DNA from: Xanthomonas melonis
Lineage (GTDB): Bacteria > Pseudomonadota > Gammaproteobacteria > Xanthomonadales > Xanthomonadaceae
Direction of reading: 5' to 3'
DNA: 64,000 nucleotides
NCBI RefSeq assembly: GCF_020783655.1
Contig: NZ_JAJGQH010000012.1
Location: 62,001 to 126,000, forward strand
A program made the translations under genes and the position numbers. The notes under the pieces were generated by a model that saw only the letters and a program-made list of their open reading frames with translations, was not told the DNA's origin and ran no database searches. Below, piece after piece: positions 18,274 through 27,993 of the stretch (positions are counted from its first letter, which is position 1; every line of letters begins with the position of its first letter).

Positions 18274-18521
18274 GCTGTTTTGCGTCCTGCGATGCATCGC
18301 GCCGTCCACGTCGGACGTCACCGACGAATCCACACCTGCTGCCGCCATCCGTGCCGGGGTGCCCCCACAAGGGGTTCGCCACGGAGGCAACAGGGAAGCC
18401 CAACCCCGGAATCGTGTGCGTTTTGATGCGAGTCTCTCGCAGCGGCCCGCACCTCCATGTGCGGACTCTTTAAAAAAAGTCCGAGCCGCGCACGGCGATT
18501 CCGCTACCAGGAGTTTTTTCA
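18274..18521 (+). promoter_or_regulatory. Structured 5' leader of rpsB (S2 autoregulatory candidate)
   Basis: The long untranslated leader ends in two adjacent hairpins: CCGCAC/GTGCGG (18447-18464) and GGACTCTT/AAAAAGTCC (18463-18482), followed by GAGTTTTTTC before the ATG. Long leaders that mediate S2 feedback are known for rpsB in gammaproteobacteria. Whether this one matches that family was not tested. Confidence 0.5.
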
Positions 18522-19325
18522 ATGCCTCAGGTCACCATGCGTCAGATGCTGGAAGCCGGCGTCCACTTCGGCCACCAGACCCGCTACTGGAACCCCAAGA
18601 TGGCGCCGTACATCTTCGGCGCACGCGGCAAGATCCACATCATCAACCTCGAGAAGACCGTTCCGCTCTTCAACGACGCGATGAACTTCCTGTCCTCGGT
18701 CGCGCAGAAGCGCGGCACCGTGCTGTTCCTGGGCACCAAGCGCAGCGCGCGCGAATCCATCAAGGAAGAAGCCGAGCGCTGCGGCATGCCGTTCATGACC
18801 CAGCGCTGGCTGGGCGGCACGCTGACCAACTTCCGCACCGTCAAGCAGTCGGTCGCCCGCCTGAAGGAACTGGAATCGGCAGAGACCGACGGCACCTTCG
18901 ACAAGCTGGTCAAGCACGAAGTGCTGGGCCTGCGCCGCGAGCGCGAGAAGCTGGACGCTTCGCTGGGCGGCATCAAGGAAATGAACCGTCTGCCGGACGC
19001 CATCTTCGTGATCGACATCGGCCATGAAGACATCGCCATCAAGGAAGCCAAGAAGCTCGGCATCCCGGTGATCGCCGTGGTCGATACCAACTACGATCCG
19101 GCCCTGGTCGACTACGCCATCCCGGGTAACGACGACGCCATCCGCGCCGTGCAGCTGTACGCTCGCGCCGCTGCCGATGCCGTGCTGGAAGGCAAGGCCG
19201 CCGCGCCGAACGCCGCGTCGGTGCGCGAGGAAGAGTTCTCGGCCGAATCCGCCGACGAAGGCAAGGGCCGCCGCGCCCCGGCCAAGAAGGGCGACAAGAA
19301 GTCCGCTGACGCCGCTGCCGAGTAA
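18522..19325 (+). CDS. rpsB: 30S ribosomal protein S2
   Basis: 267 aa. Begins [20 protein letters not shown], which contains the S2 signature, and includes [30 protein letters not shown] and IVDTNYDP-like [20 protein letters not shown]. The C-terminal 40 residues are an Ala/Lys/Glu-rich tail ([20 protein letters not shown]), longer than in E. coli S2 (241 aa). AGGAG precedes the ATG. First gene of the rpsB-tsf unit. Confidence 0.98.
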   Translation: MPQVTMRQMLEAGVHFGHQTRYWNPKMAPYIFGARGKIHIINLEKTVPLFNDAMNFLSSVAQKRGTVLFLGTKRSARESIKEEAERCGMPFMTQRWLGGTLTNFRTVKQSVARLKELESAETDGTFDKLVKHEVLGLRREREKLDASLGGIKEMNRLPDAIFVIDIGHEDIAIKEAKKLGIPVIAVVDTNYDPALVDYAIPGNDDAIRAVQLYARAAADAVLEGKAAAPNAASVREEEFSAESADEGKGRRAPAKKGDKKSADAAAE

Positions 19326-19336
19326 TCGGCCTGCAA

Positions 19337-19364
19337 TGCGGCCGCACCATGCTGTGCGGCCGCA
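19337..19364 (+). terminator. Hairpin between rpsB and tsf
   Basis: An 11-bp perfect stem (TGCGGCCGCAC with GTGCGGCCGCA, loop CATGCT) directly after rpsB, without a T-tract. It is more likely a processing signal, 3'-end stabiliser or partial attenuator setting the rpsB:tsf ratio than a full terminator. The remaining 130 bp to tsf show no gene. Confidence 0.55.
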
Positions 19365-19492
19365 GCCCCGACGGGTCCGTCGCGTCCCGTCGTCCGGGCT
19401 ATCGAAGACACCATGGGGGCGGTCAGCACGCTGCACCGTCTTCTACTGGCGGAAACACTCCGCCGCACGTATTCGTCCAATGAGGTAATCCC

Positions 19493-20371
19493 GTGGAAAT
19501 CACTGCTTCCCTGGTCAAGGAACTGCGCGAGCGCACCGGCGCCGGCATGATGGAGTGCAAGAAGGCACTCGTGGAAAACGCTGGCGACATCGACGCCGCC
19601 GCCGAATGGCTGCGCAAGTCGGGCCTGGCCAAGGCCGACAAGAAGTCCGATCGCGTTGCCGCCGAAGGCCGCATCGCCACCGCGCAGACCGGCGGCAAGG
19701 CCGTGCTGGTCGAAGTCAACTCCGAAACCGACTTCGTCGCCAAGGACGAGAACTTCCTCGCCTTCACTGAAGTCGTCGCCAATGCCGCACTGAACGCGGA
19801 CGCGGCCGATGCCGAAGCGCTCAAGAGCGTCAAGCTGGACAGCGGCGAGACCATCGAAGAGCGTCGCGCGGCGGTCATCGCCAAGGTCGGCGAGAACCTG
19901 CAGGTGCGTCGCCTGGTCCGTATCGACAGCGCCAACAACGTCGCTGCCTACGTGCACGGCGGCCGCATCGGCGTGCTGGTGGAGCTGAAGGGCGGCGACA
20001 GCGAGCTGGCCCGCGGCATCGCCATGCATATCGCCGCGATGAATCCCCCGCACATCAAGGCCTCCGACGTGCCGGCCGAGTTCGTTGCCAAGGAAAAGGA
20101 AATCGAACTGGCCAAGATGTCCGAAAAGGACAAGGCCAAGCCGGCCGAGATCCTGGAAAAGATCATCAGCGGCAAGATCAGCAAGATCGTCAACGAAGTG
20201 ACGCTGTACGGCCAGCCGTACGTGCTCAACACCGACCAGACCGTCGAGCAGGCGGTCAAGGCCGCCGGCGCCGAGGTCATCGGCTTCCAGCGCCTGGCCG
20301 TGGGCGAAGGCATCGAGAAGGTGGTGGAAGACTACGCCGCCGAAGTGATGAAGCAGGCCGGCCTGGCCTGA
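19493..20371 (+). CDS. tsf: Elongation factor Ts
   Basis: 292 aa nucleotide-exchange factor for EF-Tu. It starts with GTG (19493) behind TGAGGT; the protein opens [27 protein letters not shown], split here as [19 protein letters not shown] and ECKKALVE, matching the family signature. [12 protein letters not shown], another EF-Ts signature, is present. Length is close to E. coli EF-Ts (283). Ended by a strong intrinsic terminator. Confidence 0.98.
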   Translation: MEITASLVKELRERTGAGMMECKKALVENAGDIDAAAEWLRKSGLAKADKKSDRVAAEGRIATAQTGGKAVLVEVNSETDFVAKDENFLAFTEVVANAALNADAADAEALKSVKLDSGETIEERRAAVIAKVGENLQVRRLVRIDSANNVAAYVHGGRIGVLVELKGGDSELARGIAMHIAAMNPPHIKASDVPAEFVAKEKEIELAKMSEKDKAKPAEILEKIISGKISKIVNEVTLYGQPYVLNTDQTVEQAVKAAGAEVIGFQRLAVGEGIEKVVEDYAAEVMKQAGLA

Positions 20372-20390
20372 TCGTTGCGACACCCGAAGA

Positions 20391-20415
20391 AGCCGCGGCA
20401 TGCCGCGGCTTTTTT
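20391..20415 (+). terminator. Rho-independent terminator after tsf
   Basis: A 10-bp perfect palindrome (AGCCGCGGCA with TGCCGCGGCT) runs directly into a T-tract (20410-20415), 20 bp after the tsf stop. It closes the rpsB-tsf unit. The following 220 bp to the HDOD-GGDEF gene contain no recognised feature. Confidence 0.88.
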
Positions 20416-20638
20416 GTGCCTGCTACCGCTGCGCAGGCGCGTCCAGCGCGCGCACCGCCGTCGCGCCCGATCGACCGCCAGGCTACAGATGTCCCGGCGG
20501 TGGCCGTTACAACCTGGGTGGCGACCAGGCTTCCAGCGTCTTTCGCGCACGCGTTGCCGCCGACGGCGAACGCGGAGCATGGCGCGCCCATTCAAACGAG
20601 CGCGGCGGTATGCTGGCGCCCACTGTCGGCGATGACTC

Positions 20639-22162
20639 ATGCAACCAGATCTCCAGGCCGCCCTTCACTACTGCCGCAACCTGCCCTCGCCGCCCGGCGT
20701 CGCGCTGCGCATCATCGAACTGGCGCAGGATCCGGACGTGGACATGACCACCACGGCCAATGTCATCGGCATGGACATGGCCTTGAGCGCGCGCATGCTG
20801 CGGGTAGCCAATTCACCGCTGTACGCCAGCCGCCGCCGCATCGACAATCTCGGCCAGGCACTGACCATGCTCGGCCTCAACGCCACCTTGAGCCTGGCGC
20901 TGGGGTTCTCGATGGTGCATGGCGTGCGCAGCACCTTCACAGCACATCCCTTGCACGAGCGCATCTGGCGCCGCGCCGGGCTATCGGCATTGGCCAGCCG
21001 CATCCTCGGCCAGGCGTATGGCATCCGCAAGCCGGAAGAATTGATGCTGGCCGGGCTGCTGCAGGATATCGGCACGCTGGCGCTGCTGCAGGGTGCGCCT
21101 GAGACCTATACGCCATTGTTCGAACAGGCACCGGACAACGCCGCGTTGCTGCAGGCCGAGCGCGAACATCTGGGCGCCACACATGCGGAAGTCGGCGCCT
21201 GGCTGGCGCATCAGTGGCAGCTGCCGCCCTATCTGCAGAATGCGATCGCGCAGAGCGAAGAGGACCCGGCCAGCCTGGAGCCCTTCATGGCCTGCGTGGC
21301 GCTGTCCGGGCGCCTGGCCGACATCTGGCTGTCGGCCAGCGCGGCTGCCGCCACCGAACACGCACAACGGCAGGCGCAGGACGTACTGGAGCTTGACGCC
21401 GAGCGCTTCGAAAAAGTGATCGAACGCATCGCCGAATCGCTACCCGAGCTCGAAGCGCTGTTCGACATCCGCGTGCCGCAGCCCGAACACATCCAGATGA
21501 TCTTCGAGCAGGCGCGCGAACTGGCAATGCTGCGCAACCTGCGCGAGCTGCAGGAGGTGGCCGAGGCGCGTCGCCACGCCGACGAATCGGAAAACCGCAT
21601 GCGCCATCTGACCGAACAGGCCAGCCGCGACGCATTGACCGGGGTGTTCAACCGGCACCAGCTAGGCACTGCCCTGGCGCATGAGTTCGATCTGGCTTCG
21701 CGCCAGGGTTGGCCGCTGTCGATCGCCTTCATCGATCTGGACAATTTCAAGCGCGTCAACGATGCGCACGGCCACCTTGTGGGCGACGAGGTGTTGCGCA
21801 ACTTCGCGCAGACGCTGCAGCGCATGGTGCGCACCAGCGATCTGGTCGCGCGCTACGGCGGCGAGGAATTCCTGGTGATCCTGCCCAACACTCCGGCCGA
21901 AGCGGCGTTGATGGTGATCGAGCGCATCCTGGCCGAAACCGGCCGCACGCCGATGGCGCAGCTGCAAGGCGGGCCGTTGCACATCACGTTTTCGGCGGGC
22001 CTGGCCACGCATGGCGGCGTCGAGCGCCAGTTCGACAGCATCGATCATCTGCTGCAGGCGGCCGACAGCACGCTGTATCGCTCCAAGCACCGCGGCCGCA
22101 ACCGCGTCACTGCCTACGACGCGACCGAGCTCACCGCTGCACCGAGCCCGCGGGCGCATTGA
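20639..22162 (+). CDS. HDOD-GGDEF signalling protein (diguanylate cyclase)
   Basis: 507 aa cytosolic protein. Residues 1-270 form an HDOD domain (PSPPGVALRIIELAQDPDVD, SARMLRVANSPLYASRR). A helical linker follows, then a GGDEF domain with RDALTGVFNRHQLG and GGEEF at 407-411. The RTSD product-inhibition (I) site lies at 398-401, exactly five residues before GGEEF. Both motifs are intact, so c-di-GMP synthesis with feedback inhibition is expected. There are no membrane segments. The gene is inserted between tsf and pyrH, which are usually adjacent, and lies in its own region after a terminator. Confidence 0.92.
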   Translation: MQPDLQAALHYCRNLPSPPGVALRIIELAQDPDVDMTTTANVIGMDMALSARMLRVANSPLYASRRRIDNLGQALTMLGLNATLSLALGFSMVHGVRSTFTAHPLHERIWRRAGLSALASRILGQAYGIRKPEELMLAGLLQDIGTLALLQGAPETYTPLFEQAPDNAALLQAEREHLGATHAEVGAWLAHQWQLPPYLQNAIAQSEEDPASLEPFMACVALSGRLADIWLSASAAAATEHAQRQAQDVLELDAERFEKVIERIAESLPELEALFDIRVPQPEHIQMIFEQARELAMLRNLRELQEVAEARRHADESENRMRHLTEQASRDALTGVFNRHQLGTALAHEFDLASRQGWPLSIAFIDLDNFKRVNDAHGHLVGDEVLRNFAQTLQRMVRTSDLVARYGGEEFLVILPNTPAEAALMVIERILAETGRTPMAQLQGGPLHITFSAGLATHGGVERQFDSIDHLLQAADSTLYRSKHRGRNRVTAYDATELTAAPSPRAH

Positions 22163-22220
22163 GCGCGCACGCCGGTCCAGGCCAAAGGAACTTTTAGCAC
22201 GCCCGGCGGCAGGCTTCCGC

Positions 22221-22226
22221 TAGAAT
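22221..22226 (+). promoter_or_regulatory. Possible -10 element for pyrH
   Basis: TAGAAT preceded by TTCCGC and followed by a GC-rich stretch, about 39 bp before the pyrH ATG. No convincing -35 element at the right spacing, so this is a weak call. Confidence 0.35.
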
Positions 22227-22264
22227 TGCCGGCGTTTGCCGATCCCCCACCCCCGAGGCCTCCC

Positions 22265-22987
22265 ATGTCCGAACTTTCCTATCGCCGCATTCTTCTCAAA
22301 CTTTCCGGGGAGGCGCTGATGGGAGACGGGGATTACGGCATCGATCCCAAGGTCATCAACCGCCTGGCCCTGGAAGTGATCGAGGCCCAGCAGGCCGGTG
22401 CGCAGGTGGCCCTGGTGATCGGCGGCGGCAACATCTTCCGCGGCGCCGGCCTGGCCGCCAGCGGCATGGACCGCGTCACCGGCGATCACATGGGCATGCT
22501 GGCCACGGTGATCAACGCACTGGCGATGCAGGACGCACTGGAAAAGCTCGGCGCCAAGGTGCGCGTGATGAGCGCGATCAAGATCAACGACGTCTGCGAA
22601 GACTTCATCCGCCGTCGCGCCATGCGCCACCTGGAAAAGGGCCGCATCGCGATCTTCGCCGCCGGCACCGGCAACCCGTTCTTCACCACCGACTCGGGCG
22701 CCGCGCTGCGCGCGATCGAGATCGGCGCCGATCTGCTGCTGAAGGCGACCAAGGTCGATGGCGTCTACGACAAGGATCCCAAGAAGCACAGCGACGCGGT
22801 GCGCTACGACAGCCTCACCTATGACGAGGTCATCCTGCAGGGCCTGGAAGTGATGGATACCGCCGCCTTCGCACTGGCGCGCGACAGCGACCTGCCGCTG
22901 CGCATCTTCGGCATGAGCGAGCCCGGCGTGCTGCTGCGCATCCTGCGCGGCGAGCAGATCGGCACCCTGGTGCAGGGCCGGAGCTGA
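22265..22987 (+). CDS. pyrH: UMP kinase
   Basis: 240 aa, the usual length. Phosphorylates UMP to UDP in pyrimidine synthesis. Start at [20 protein letters not shown]. Visible motifs include [29 protein letters not shown] and the nucleotide region [17 protein letters not shown], plus [17 protein letters not shown]. The family is hexameric and allosterically regulated by GTP/UTP. It precedes frr, as in most proteobacteria, with a 196-bp gap containing a heptamer array and its own frr promoter element. Confidence 0.97.
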   Translation: MSELSYRRILLKLSGEALMGDGDYGIDPKVINRLALEVIEAQQAGAQVALVIGGGNIFRGAGLAASGMDRVTGDHMGMLATVINALAMQDALEKLGAKVRVMSAIKINDVCEDFIRRRAMRHLEKGRIAIFAAGTGNPFFTTDSGAALRAIEIGADLLLKATKVDGVYDKDPKKHSDAVRYDSLTYDEVILQGLEVMDTAAFALARDSDLPLRIFGMSEPGVLLRILRGEQIGTLVQGRS

Positions 22988-22992
22988 GGCTG

Positions 22993-23019
22993 GGGATTCG
23001 GGAGTCGGGATTGGGGATT
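22993..23019 (+). repeat. Heptamer array (GGGATTC/GGGAGTC) between pyrH and frr
   Basis: Four consecutive 7-bp units: GGGATTC, GGGAGTC, GGGATTG and GGGATT. Just 13 bp after the pyrH stop. A loose inverse copy (CCCCAGTCCCGG) is near 23134-23145, so a hairpin is possible. Member of the window-wide GGGANNC family. Confidence 0.7.
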
Positions 23020-23146
23020 TGCAAGCGCCCAGTGCTGCAGGCTGCGCAGCGATCTCCAACCCCTCACCCGGCATCAAGACGGGGCGGCGAGTGAACCGGC
23101 TGCGCGGCTCCTTGCGACCCGCGAGTCGTGAAACCCCAGTCCCGGC

Positions 23147-23152
23147 TATAAT
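23147..23152 (+). promoter_or_regulatory. -10 element of frr promoter
   Basis: A consensus TATAAT in the context CCCGGCTATAATCCCCGG, 32 bp before the frr ATG. The -35 region is weak (GTCGTG at 23125-23130). The GGCTATAMTCC context is shared with the rpsB and accA promoters in this window. Confidence 0.55.
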
Positions 23153-23183
23153 CCCCGGATTCAGCTCCACACGGATTCCGGCG

Positions 23184-23741
23184 ATGCTCACCCAGATCAA
23201 ACAAGACGCGCTCACGCGCATGACCAAGAGCATCGATGCTCTGCGCCATTCCCTGACCACGGTGCGCACCGGCCGCGCGTCGCCGGCCCTGCTCGACGGC
23301 ATCAAGGTCAAGGCCTACGGCACCGACACTCCGCTCAATCAGGTTGCCAGCATCAGCGTGTCCGAAGGCCGCTCGCTGGTCATCACCCTGTTCGACAAGG
23401 GCATGATCAAGGATGTCGAGAAGGCCATCTACGCCTCGGATCTGGGCCTGACCCCGACCGTGGTGGGAACCGTGATCCGTCTCAACCTGCCTCCGCTGAC
23501 CGAAGAGCGCCGCAAGGAGCTCAGCAAGGCCGTGCATGGCGAAGGCGAGGATACCAAGGTGGCCATTCGCAACATCCGCCGCGACGCCAACCAGCAGGTC
23601 AAGGATCTGCTCAAGGACAAGGCGGTCACCGAGGACGAGGTGCGCCGTTCCGAGGACGAGATCCAGAAACTGACCGACAAGGCCATCAAGGACGTGGATG
23701 AGGTCGTCAAGGCCAAGGAACAGGAATTGATGACGGTCTGA
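23184..23741 (+). CDS. frr: Ribosome recycling factor
   Basis: 185 aa, exactly the family length, acting with EF-G to split post-termination ribosomes. Start [20 protein letters not shown]; a longer in-frame extension upstream is repeat-derived and not supported. Conserved features: [27 protein letters not shown] and [13 protein letters not shown]. uppS begins 2 bp after the stop, so the two are likely co-transcribed. Confidence 0.97.
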   Translation: MLTQIKQDALTRMTKSIDALRHSLTTVRTGRASPALLDGIKVKAYGTDTPLNQVASISVSEGRSLVITLFDKGMIKDVEKAIYASDLGLTPTVVGTVIRLNLPPLTEERRKELSKAVHGEGEDTKVAIRNIRRDANQQVKDLLKDKAVTEDEVRRSEDEIQKLTDKAIKDVDEVVKAKEQELMTV

Positions 23742-23743
23742 TC

Positions 23744-24520
23744 GTGGCATCGCCTGCCATGCATCCAGCCCCTCCCAACGACGCGGTGCCGCGCCATCTT
23801 GCCATCATCATGGATGGCAACGGGCGTTGGGCGCAGCGTCGCCGACGTCCGCGCATGATCGGCCACCGCGCCGGTGCGCGGGCGGTCAACCGCACCATCG
23901 ACTTCTGCCTGGAAAAGGGCGTCGGCGCACTGACCCTGTTCGCGTTCTCCAGCGAAAACTGGGGCCGCCCGCAGGAAGAAGTGGACGCCTTGATGAAGCT
24001 GTTCCTGCATGCGCTGGACCGCGAGGTCGACGAGTTGCAGCGCCGCGGCGTGCAGGTGCGCTTCATCGGCGAACGCGGCCGCTTCGCCGCGGCGCTGCGC
24101 GAGCGCATGGCCGCCGCCGAGCGTGCCACCGCCGGCAACGCGCGGCTGGTGCTGAGCATTGCCGCCAGCTACGGCGGCCGCCAGGACATCGCGCAGGCCG
24201 CGCGCGCGTTGGCCGAAGAGGTCGCCGCCGGCCGCCTGCAACCGCAGCAGATCGACGAGGCCCTGCTTGCCAGCCGGGTCGCCCTGGCGGATCTGCCGGC
24301 CCCGGACCTGTTCATCCGTACCGGTGGCGACACCCGCATCAGCAACTTCCTGCTCTGGCAGCTGGCCTATACCGAGCTGTGGTTCACCGAGACCCTGTGG
24401 CCGGAGTTCGATGCCAGCGTGCTGCAGCAGGCGCTGGACGATTATGCCGGACGCGAACGCCGCTTCGGCCTGACCAGCGCCCAGATCGCCATGCAGGCGA
24501 CGGAGACCACCCCGGCATGA
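23744..24520 (+). CDS. uppS: Undecaprenyl diphosphate synthase (cis-prenyltransferase)
   Basis: 258 aa from GTG at 23744 (an ATG at 23759 would give 253 aa). Makes the C55 lipid carrier precursor for peptidoglycan and O-antigen by adding isopentenyl units to farnesyl diphosphate. Catalytic Asp24 is in IIMDGNGRWA. Other signatures are TLFAFSSENWGRP and DLFIRTGGDTRISNFLLWQ. The stop overlaps the cdsA start (ATGA). Confidence 0.95.
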   Translation: MASPAMHPAPPNDAVPRHLAIIMDGNGRWAQRRRRPRMIGHRAGARAVNRTIDFCLEKGVGALTLFAFSSENWGRPQEEVDALMKLFLHALDREVDELQRRGVQVRFIGERGRFAAALRERMAAAERATAGNARLVLSIAASYGGRQDIAQAARALAEEVAAGRLQPQQIDEALLASRVALADLPAPDLFIRTGGDTRISNFLLWQLAYTELWFTETLWPEFDASVLQQALDDYAGRERRFGLTSAQIAMQATETTPA

Positions 24521-25344
24521 CCAAGACCCGCGTGATCGCCGCGCTGATCATGGCGCCGCTCGCCATCTGCGCGATCGTCCTGCTGCCCACCCAGTGGCTG
24601 GCCGCATTGGCGGCGGTGCTGTTCCTGACCGGCCTGTGGGAGTGGCTCAAGCTTTCCGGCATCGACGACAGCCTGCCGCGCACCGTGCTGCTGATGCTCA
24701 ACCTGCTGCTGATGGTGCTGATGGTGTGGGCCTCGGCCGGCTCCATGGTGCTGTTCCAGATCGCCGCGCTGGTGGGCGTGGTGTGGTGGGTGCTGGCGCT
24801 GGCCTGGCTGCGATTTTTCACCTTCGGCGCCGATCACGGCAACGGCCAGGCGCGCGCGCTCAAGCTGGCGGCCGGTTCGCTGGCGGTGTTGCCGGCATGG
24901 GCCGCGCTGGTGGTGCTGCATGCCAGTCCGGACAAGGGCAACCTGTGGTTGCTGACCGCGCTGACCATGGTGTGGGCGGCCGACTCCGGTGCGTATTTCG
25001 CCGGGCGCACGTTCGGCAAACACAAGCTGGCGCCGCGGATCAGCCCCAACAAGACCATCGAAGGGCTGATCGGCGGCATGCTGGCCGGGATCGTGGTCGC
25101 CTGCGCCTTCGGCTGGCTGGCCGGGCTGACGCTGTCGCACGCCCCGCAGCTGATCCTGGTTGCCGCGGTCGCCGTGCTGGCCTCGGTACTCGGTGACCTG
25201 TTCGAAAGCCTGCTCAAGCGCCACGCCGGCGCGAAGGACTCGGGCACGGTGATTCCGGGCCATGGCGGCGTCCTGGACCGTATCGATGGCGTCCTCGCCG
25301 CCCTGCCGGTGTTCGCACTCGGCAAGGAAATTCTCGGATTCTGA
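24517..25344 (+). CDS. cdsA: Phosphatidate cytidylyltransferase
   Basis: 275 aa polytopic inner-membrane enzyme that makes CDP-diacylglycerol from phosphatidate and CTP. About eight hydrophobic segments. The C-terminal signature is clear: [17 protein letters not shown] followed by [12 protein letters not shown]. Start ATG overlaps the uppS stop; dxr follows after 2 bp. Confidence 0.95.
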   Translation: MTKTRVIAALIMAPLAICAIVLLPTQWLAALAAVLFLTGLWEWLKLSGIDDSLPRTVLLMLNLLLMVLMVWASAGSMVLFQIAALVGVVWWVLALAWLRFFTFGADHGNGQARALKLAAGSLAVLPAWAALVVLHASPDKGNLWLLTALTMVWAADSGAYFAGRTFGKHKLAPRISPNKTIEGLIGGMLAGIVVACAFGWLAGLTLSHAPQLILVAAVAVLASVLGDLFESLLKRHAGAKDSGTVIPGHGGVLDRIDGVLAALPVFALGKEILGF

Positions 25345-25346
25345 GC

Positions 25347-26537
25347 ATGGCCGGACCTTCTCCCCGCCAGGTTGCCGTGTTCGGCGCCACCGGTTCGATC
25401 GGCACGTCGGCCCTGGATGTGATCGCGCGTCACCCGGACCGGCTGCGCGCCAGCGTGCTGTCGGCCGGCCGCCAGGTCGAGGCCTTGCTGGCCCTGTGCG
25501 CCATCCACCGGCCCGCGCATGCAGTGATCGCCGACGCCACGCTCTACCCGGCGCTGCGCGACGGCCTGCGCGCCGCCGGTCTCGCCACCCAGGCGCATGC
25601 CGGCAGCGCAGCGCTGGATGCGCTGGCCGGCAGCGATGCCTGCGACACCGTGGTCGCCGCGGTCGTGGGTGCCGCCGGCCTGCCCTCTACCCTTGCCGCC
25701 GCGCGCGCCGGCAAGCGCCTGTTGCTGGCCAACAAGGAGTCGCTGGTGCTGGCGGGCGAACTCCTGACCCATACCGCGAGCGCGGCCGGCGCCGACATCA
25801 TCCCCATCGACAGCGAGCACAGCGCCATCTTCCAGTGCCTGCGTTCGTGCGATGCCAGTGCCGGTGTGCGTCGGGTCATCCTGACCGCCTCCGGCGGCCC
25901 GTTCCGCGGCTGGGATCGGGCCGCATTGTCGGCCGTGACCCCCGCACAGGCGGTGGCGCACCCCAAATGGTCGATGGGACCGAAGATTTCGGTGGATTCG
26001 GCGACCCTGATGAACAAGGGCCTGGAGGTCATCGAGGCGCATCATCTGTTCGGTCTGTCCGGCACGCAGATCGACGTGCTGGTGCATCCGCAGAGCCTGG
26101 TGCATTCGCTGGTCGAATTCGTCGATGGTTCCACCCTGGCCCAGCTCGGCCTGCCGGACATGCGCACCACCCTGGCGGTCGGCCTGGCATGGCCGGAGCG
26201 GATCGATTCCGGGGTTTCCGGGCTGGATCTGTTGCAGCACGGCCGGCTGGAGTTCGAGGCGCCGGATATGGACGCCTTCCCCTGCCTGCGCCTGGCCTGG
26301 GACGCACTGCGCGCCGGTGGAACCGCCCCGGCCATCCTGAACGCGGCCAACGAAGTGGCCGTTTCAGCGTTTCTTCAGGGCCAAATAGGTTTCCTAGCGA
26401 TCCCCGCGTTGGTCGAACACACTCTGGCAACGCTCCCCCGGCACCCTGCCGACTCCCTGGACACCCTGCTTTCTGCCGATGCGCAAGCGCGGCAGATCAC
26501 TGAACGCGCCCTGGCCCATTACGCTCTTCATGCCTGA
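25347..26537 (+). CDS. dxr: 1-deoxy-D-xylulose 5-phosphate reductoisomerase
   Basis: 396 aa, typical length. Converts DXP to MEP using NADPH in the non-mevalonate isoprenoid pathway, which supplies the substrate of UppS nearby. NADPH loop [15 protein letters not shown] at residues 11-25; [24 protein letters not shown]; the catalytic loop [10 protein letters not shown]; and [13 protein letters not shown]. Tight spacing to cdsA suggests one operon. Confidence 0.97.
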   Translation: MAGPSPRQVAVFGATGSIGTSALDVIARHPDRLRASVLSAGRQVEALLALCAIHRPAHAVIADATLYPALRDGLRAAGLATQAHAGSAALDALAGSDACDTVVAAVVGAAGLPSTLAAARAGKRLLLANKESLVLAGELLTHTASAAGADIIPIDSEHSAIFQCLRSCDASAGVRRVILTASGGPFRGWDRAALSAVTPAQAVAHPKWSMGPKISVDSATLMNKGLEVIEAHHLFGLSGTQIDVLVHPQSLVHSLVEFVDGSTLAQLGLPDMRTTLAVGLAWPERIDSGVSGLDLLQHGRLEFEAPDMDAFPCLRLAWDALRAGGTAPAILNAANEVAVSAFLQGQIGFLAIPALVEHTLATLPRHPADSLDTLLSADAQARQITERALAHYALHA

Positions 26538-26563
26538 CCGTCCTACGCAGCCGAGTTGCATCC

Positions 26564-27910
26564 ATGGGTGATTTCATCGGGTCGGTCTGGTGGATGATCG
26601 TCAGCCTGGGCGTGTTGGTGACCTTCCACGAATTCGGGCATTTCTGGGTCGCGCGCCGCTGCGGGGTCAAGGTGCTGCGGTTCTCGGTGGGCTTCGGCAA
26701 GCCGCTATGGATGCGCCGCGACCGCCATGGCACCGAGTTCGTGGTGGCCGCCATTCCGCTGGGCGGCTACGTCAAGATGCTCGACGAGCGCGAAGGCGAC
26801 GTGCACCCGGCCGAGCAGGATCAGGCTTTCAACCGCAAGACCGTCTGGCAGCGCATCGCCATCGTCGCCGCCGGCCCGATCGCCAACCTGCTGCTGTGCA
26901 TGGCGATGCTGTGGGCGATGTTCGTGGTCGGCAAGCAGGATTATTCGGCCACCGTCGGCAGCGCCGATGGTCTGGCCGCCGAAGCCGGGCTGCGCCCGGG
27001 CGAGCGCATCGACCGTATCGACGGCCGCAGTGTGAGCAGCTGGAGCGATGCCAGCATGCAGCTGACCACGGCAGCGATGGACCGGCGCGACATCCAGGTG
27101 CGCACGGTGGCCGAAGGCGCCGGCTCCCGCGAACACAGCCTGCGTCTGTCGCAGCTGCCGGTCGGCTTCGACGAACGCCGCGTGGCGTCGCTGGCCGGGA
27201 TCGGCTGGCAGTTCATGCTGCAGCCGCCGGTGATCGCCGAGGTCGTGCCCGGCTCGGCGGCCGACGGCCTGCTCAAGCCGGGCGACCGCATCCTGGCCAT
27301 CGACGGCCAGCCGACCCGCGCGGCCCAGGACATCGCCCCCCAGGTACAGACGCTGGGCGAGCACGGTGGACCGGGCATGATCGAAGTGACCCGCGGCGAA
27401 GACCGCCTGGCGCTGGAAGTGACTCCGCGCAAGTCCCCGCAGGGCCAGTGGATGATCGGCGTGCGCCCGGCGGCGCCGGCCGCGCCGCCCTACGACAGCC
27501 GCCAGCAGTACGGCGTCTTCGCGGCGGTGCCGGCGGCCATCCGCGAGACCGGCAGGATGACCGCCGACTCGCTGGGCATGATGAAGCGCATGCTGACCGG
27601 CCAGGCCTCGGTCAAGAACATCTCCGGCCCGGTCACCATCGCGCGCGCAGCCAACGCCTCGGCCGAACGCGGGCTCGACTGGTTCCTGTATTTTCTCGGC
27701 CTGCTGTCGCTGAGCCTGGCGATCATCAACCTGATGCCCATCCCAATCTTGGACGGTGGGCATCTGCTGTATTACCTTATCGAGTTGATCAAGGGCAGCC
27801 CGATCAGCGAACGGGCCATGATTGCCGGGCAATATGTCGGCCTGGCGGTCCTGGCAGGCTTGATGGGACTGGCGTTCTACAACGACATCCTTGGCCTGGT
27901 TCCACGATGA
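26564..27910 (+). CDS. rseP: Site-2 protease RseP
   Basis: 448 aa inner-membrane zinc protease of regulated intramembrane proteolysis, expected to cut anti-sigma-E. HEFGH at residues 22-26 in the first membrane helix, two central PDZ domains (PGERIDRIDGRSVSSW, PGDRILAIDGQPTRA), and the second active-site motif NLMPIPILDGGHLLYY near the C-terminus. Family length is about 450. Its stop codon overlaps an ATG at 27907 that is a possible alternative start of bamA. Confidence 0.96.
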   Translation: MGDFIGSVWWMIVSLGVLVTFHEFGHFWVARRCGVKVLRFSVGFGKPLWMRRDRHGTEFVVAAIPLGGYVKMLDEREGDVHPAEQDQAFNRKTVWQRIAIVAAGPIANLLLCMAMLWAMFVVGKQDYSATVGSADGLAAEAGLRPGERIDRIDGRSVSSWSDASMQLTTAAMDRRDIQVRTVAEGAGSREHSLRLSQLPVGFDERRVASLAGIGWQFMLQPPVIAEVVPGSAADGLLKPGDRILAIDGQPTRAAQDIAPQVQTLGEHGGPGMIEVTRGEDRLALEVTPRKSPQGQWMIGVRPAAPAAPPYDSRQQYGVFAAVPAAIRETGRMTADSLGMMKRMLTGQASVKNISGPVTIARAANASAERGLDWFLYFLGLLSLSLAIINLMPIPILDGGHLLYYLIELIKGSPISERAMIAGQYVGLAVLAGLMGLAFYNDILGLVPR

Positions 27911-27993
27911 AGCTGCTCCACTCTTTCCGCCTGTTGTCGTCGTCATACGCCGGCACCCAGCAACACCCGCAATCGACTCCAACCGGATGTGAC

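Noticed and set aside
22226-22264. Upstream extension of pyrH (alternative start)
   Set aside because: The extra 13 residues are Pro-rich and lack family similarity; MSELSYRR at 22265 gives the standard length.
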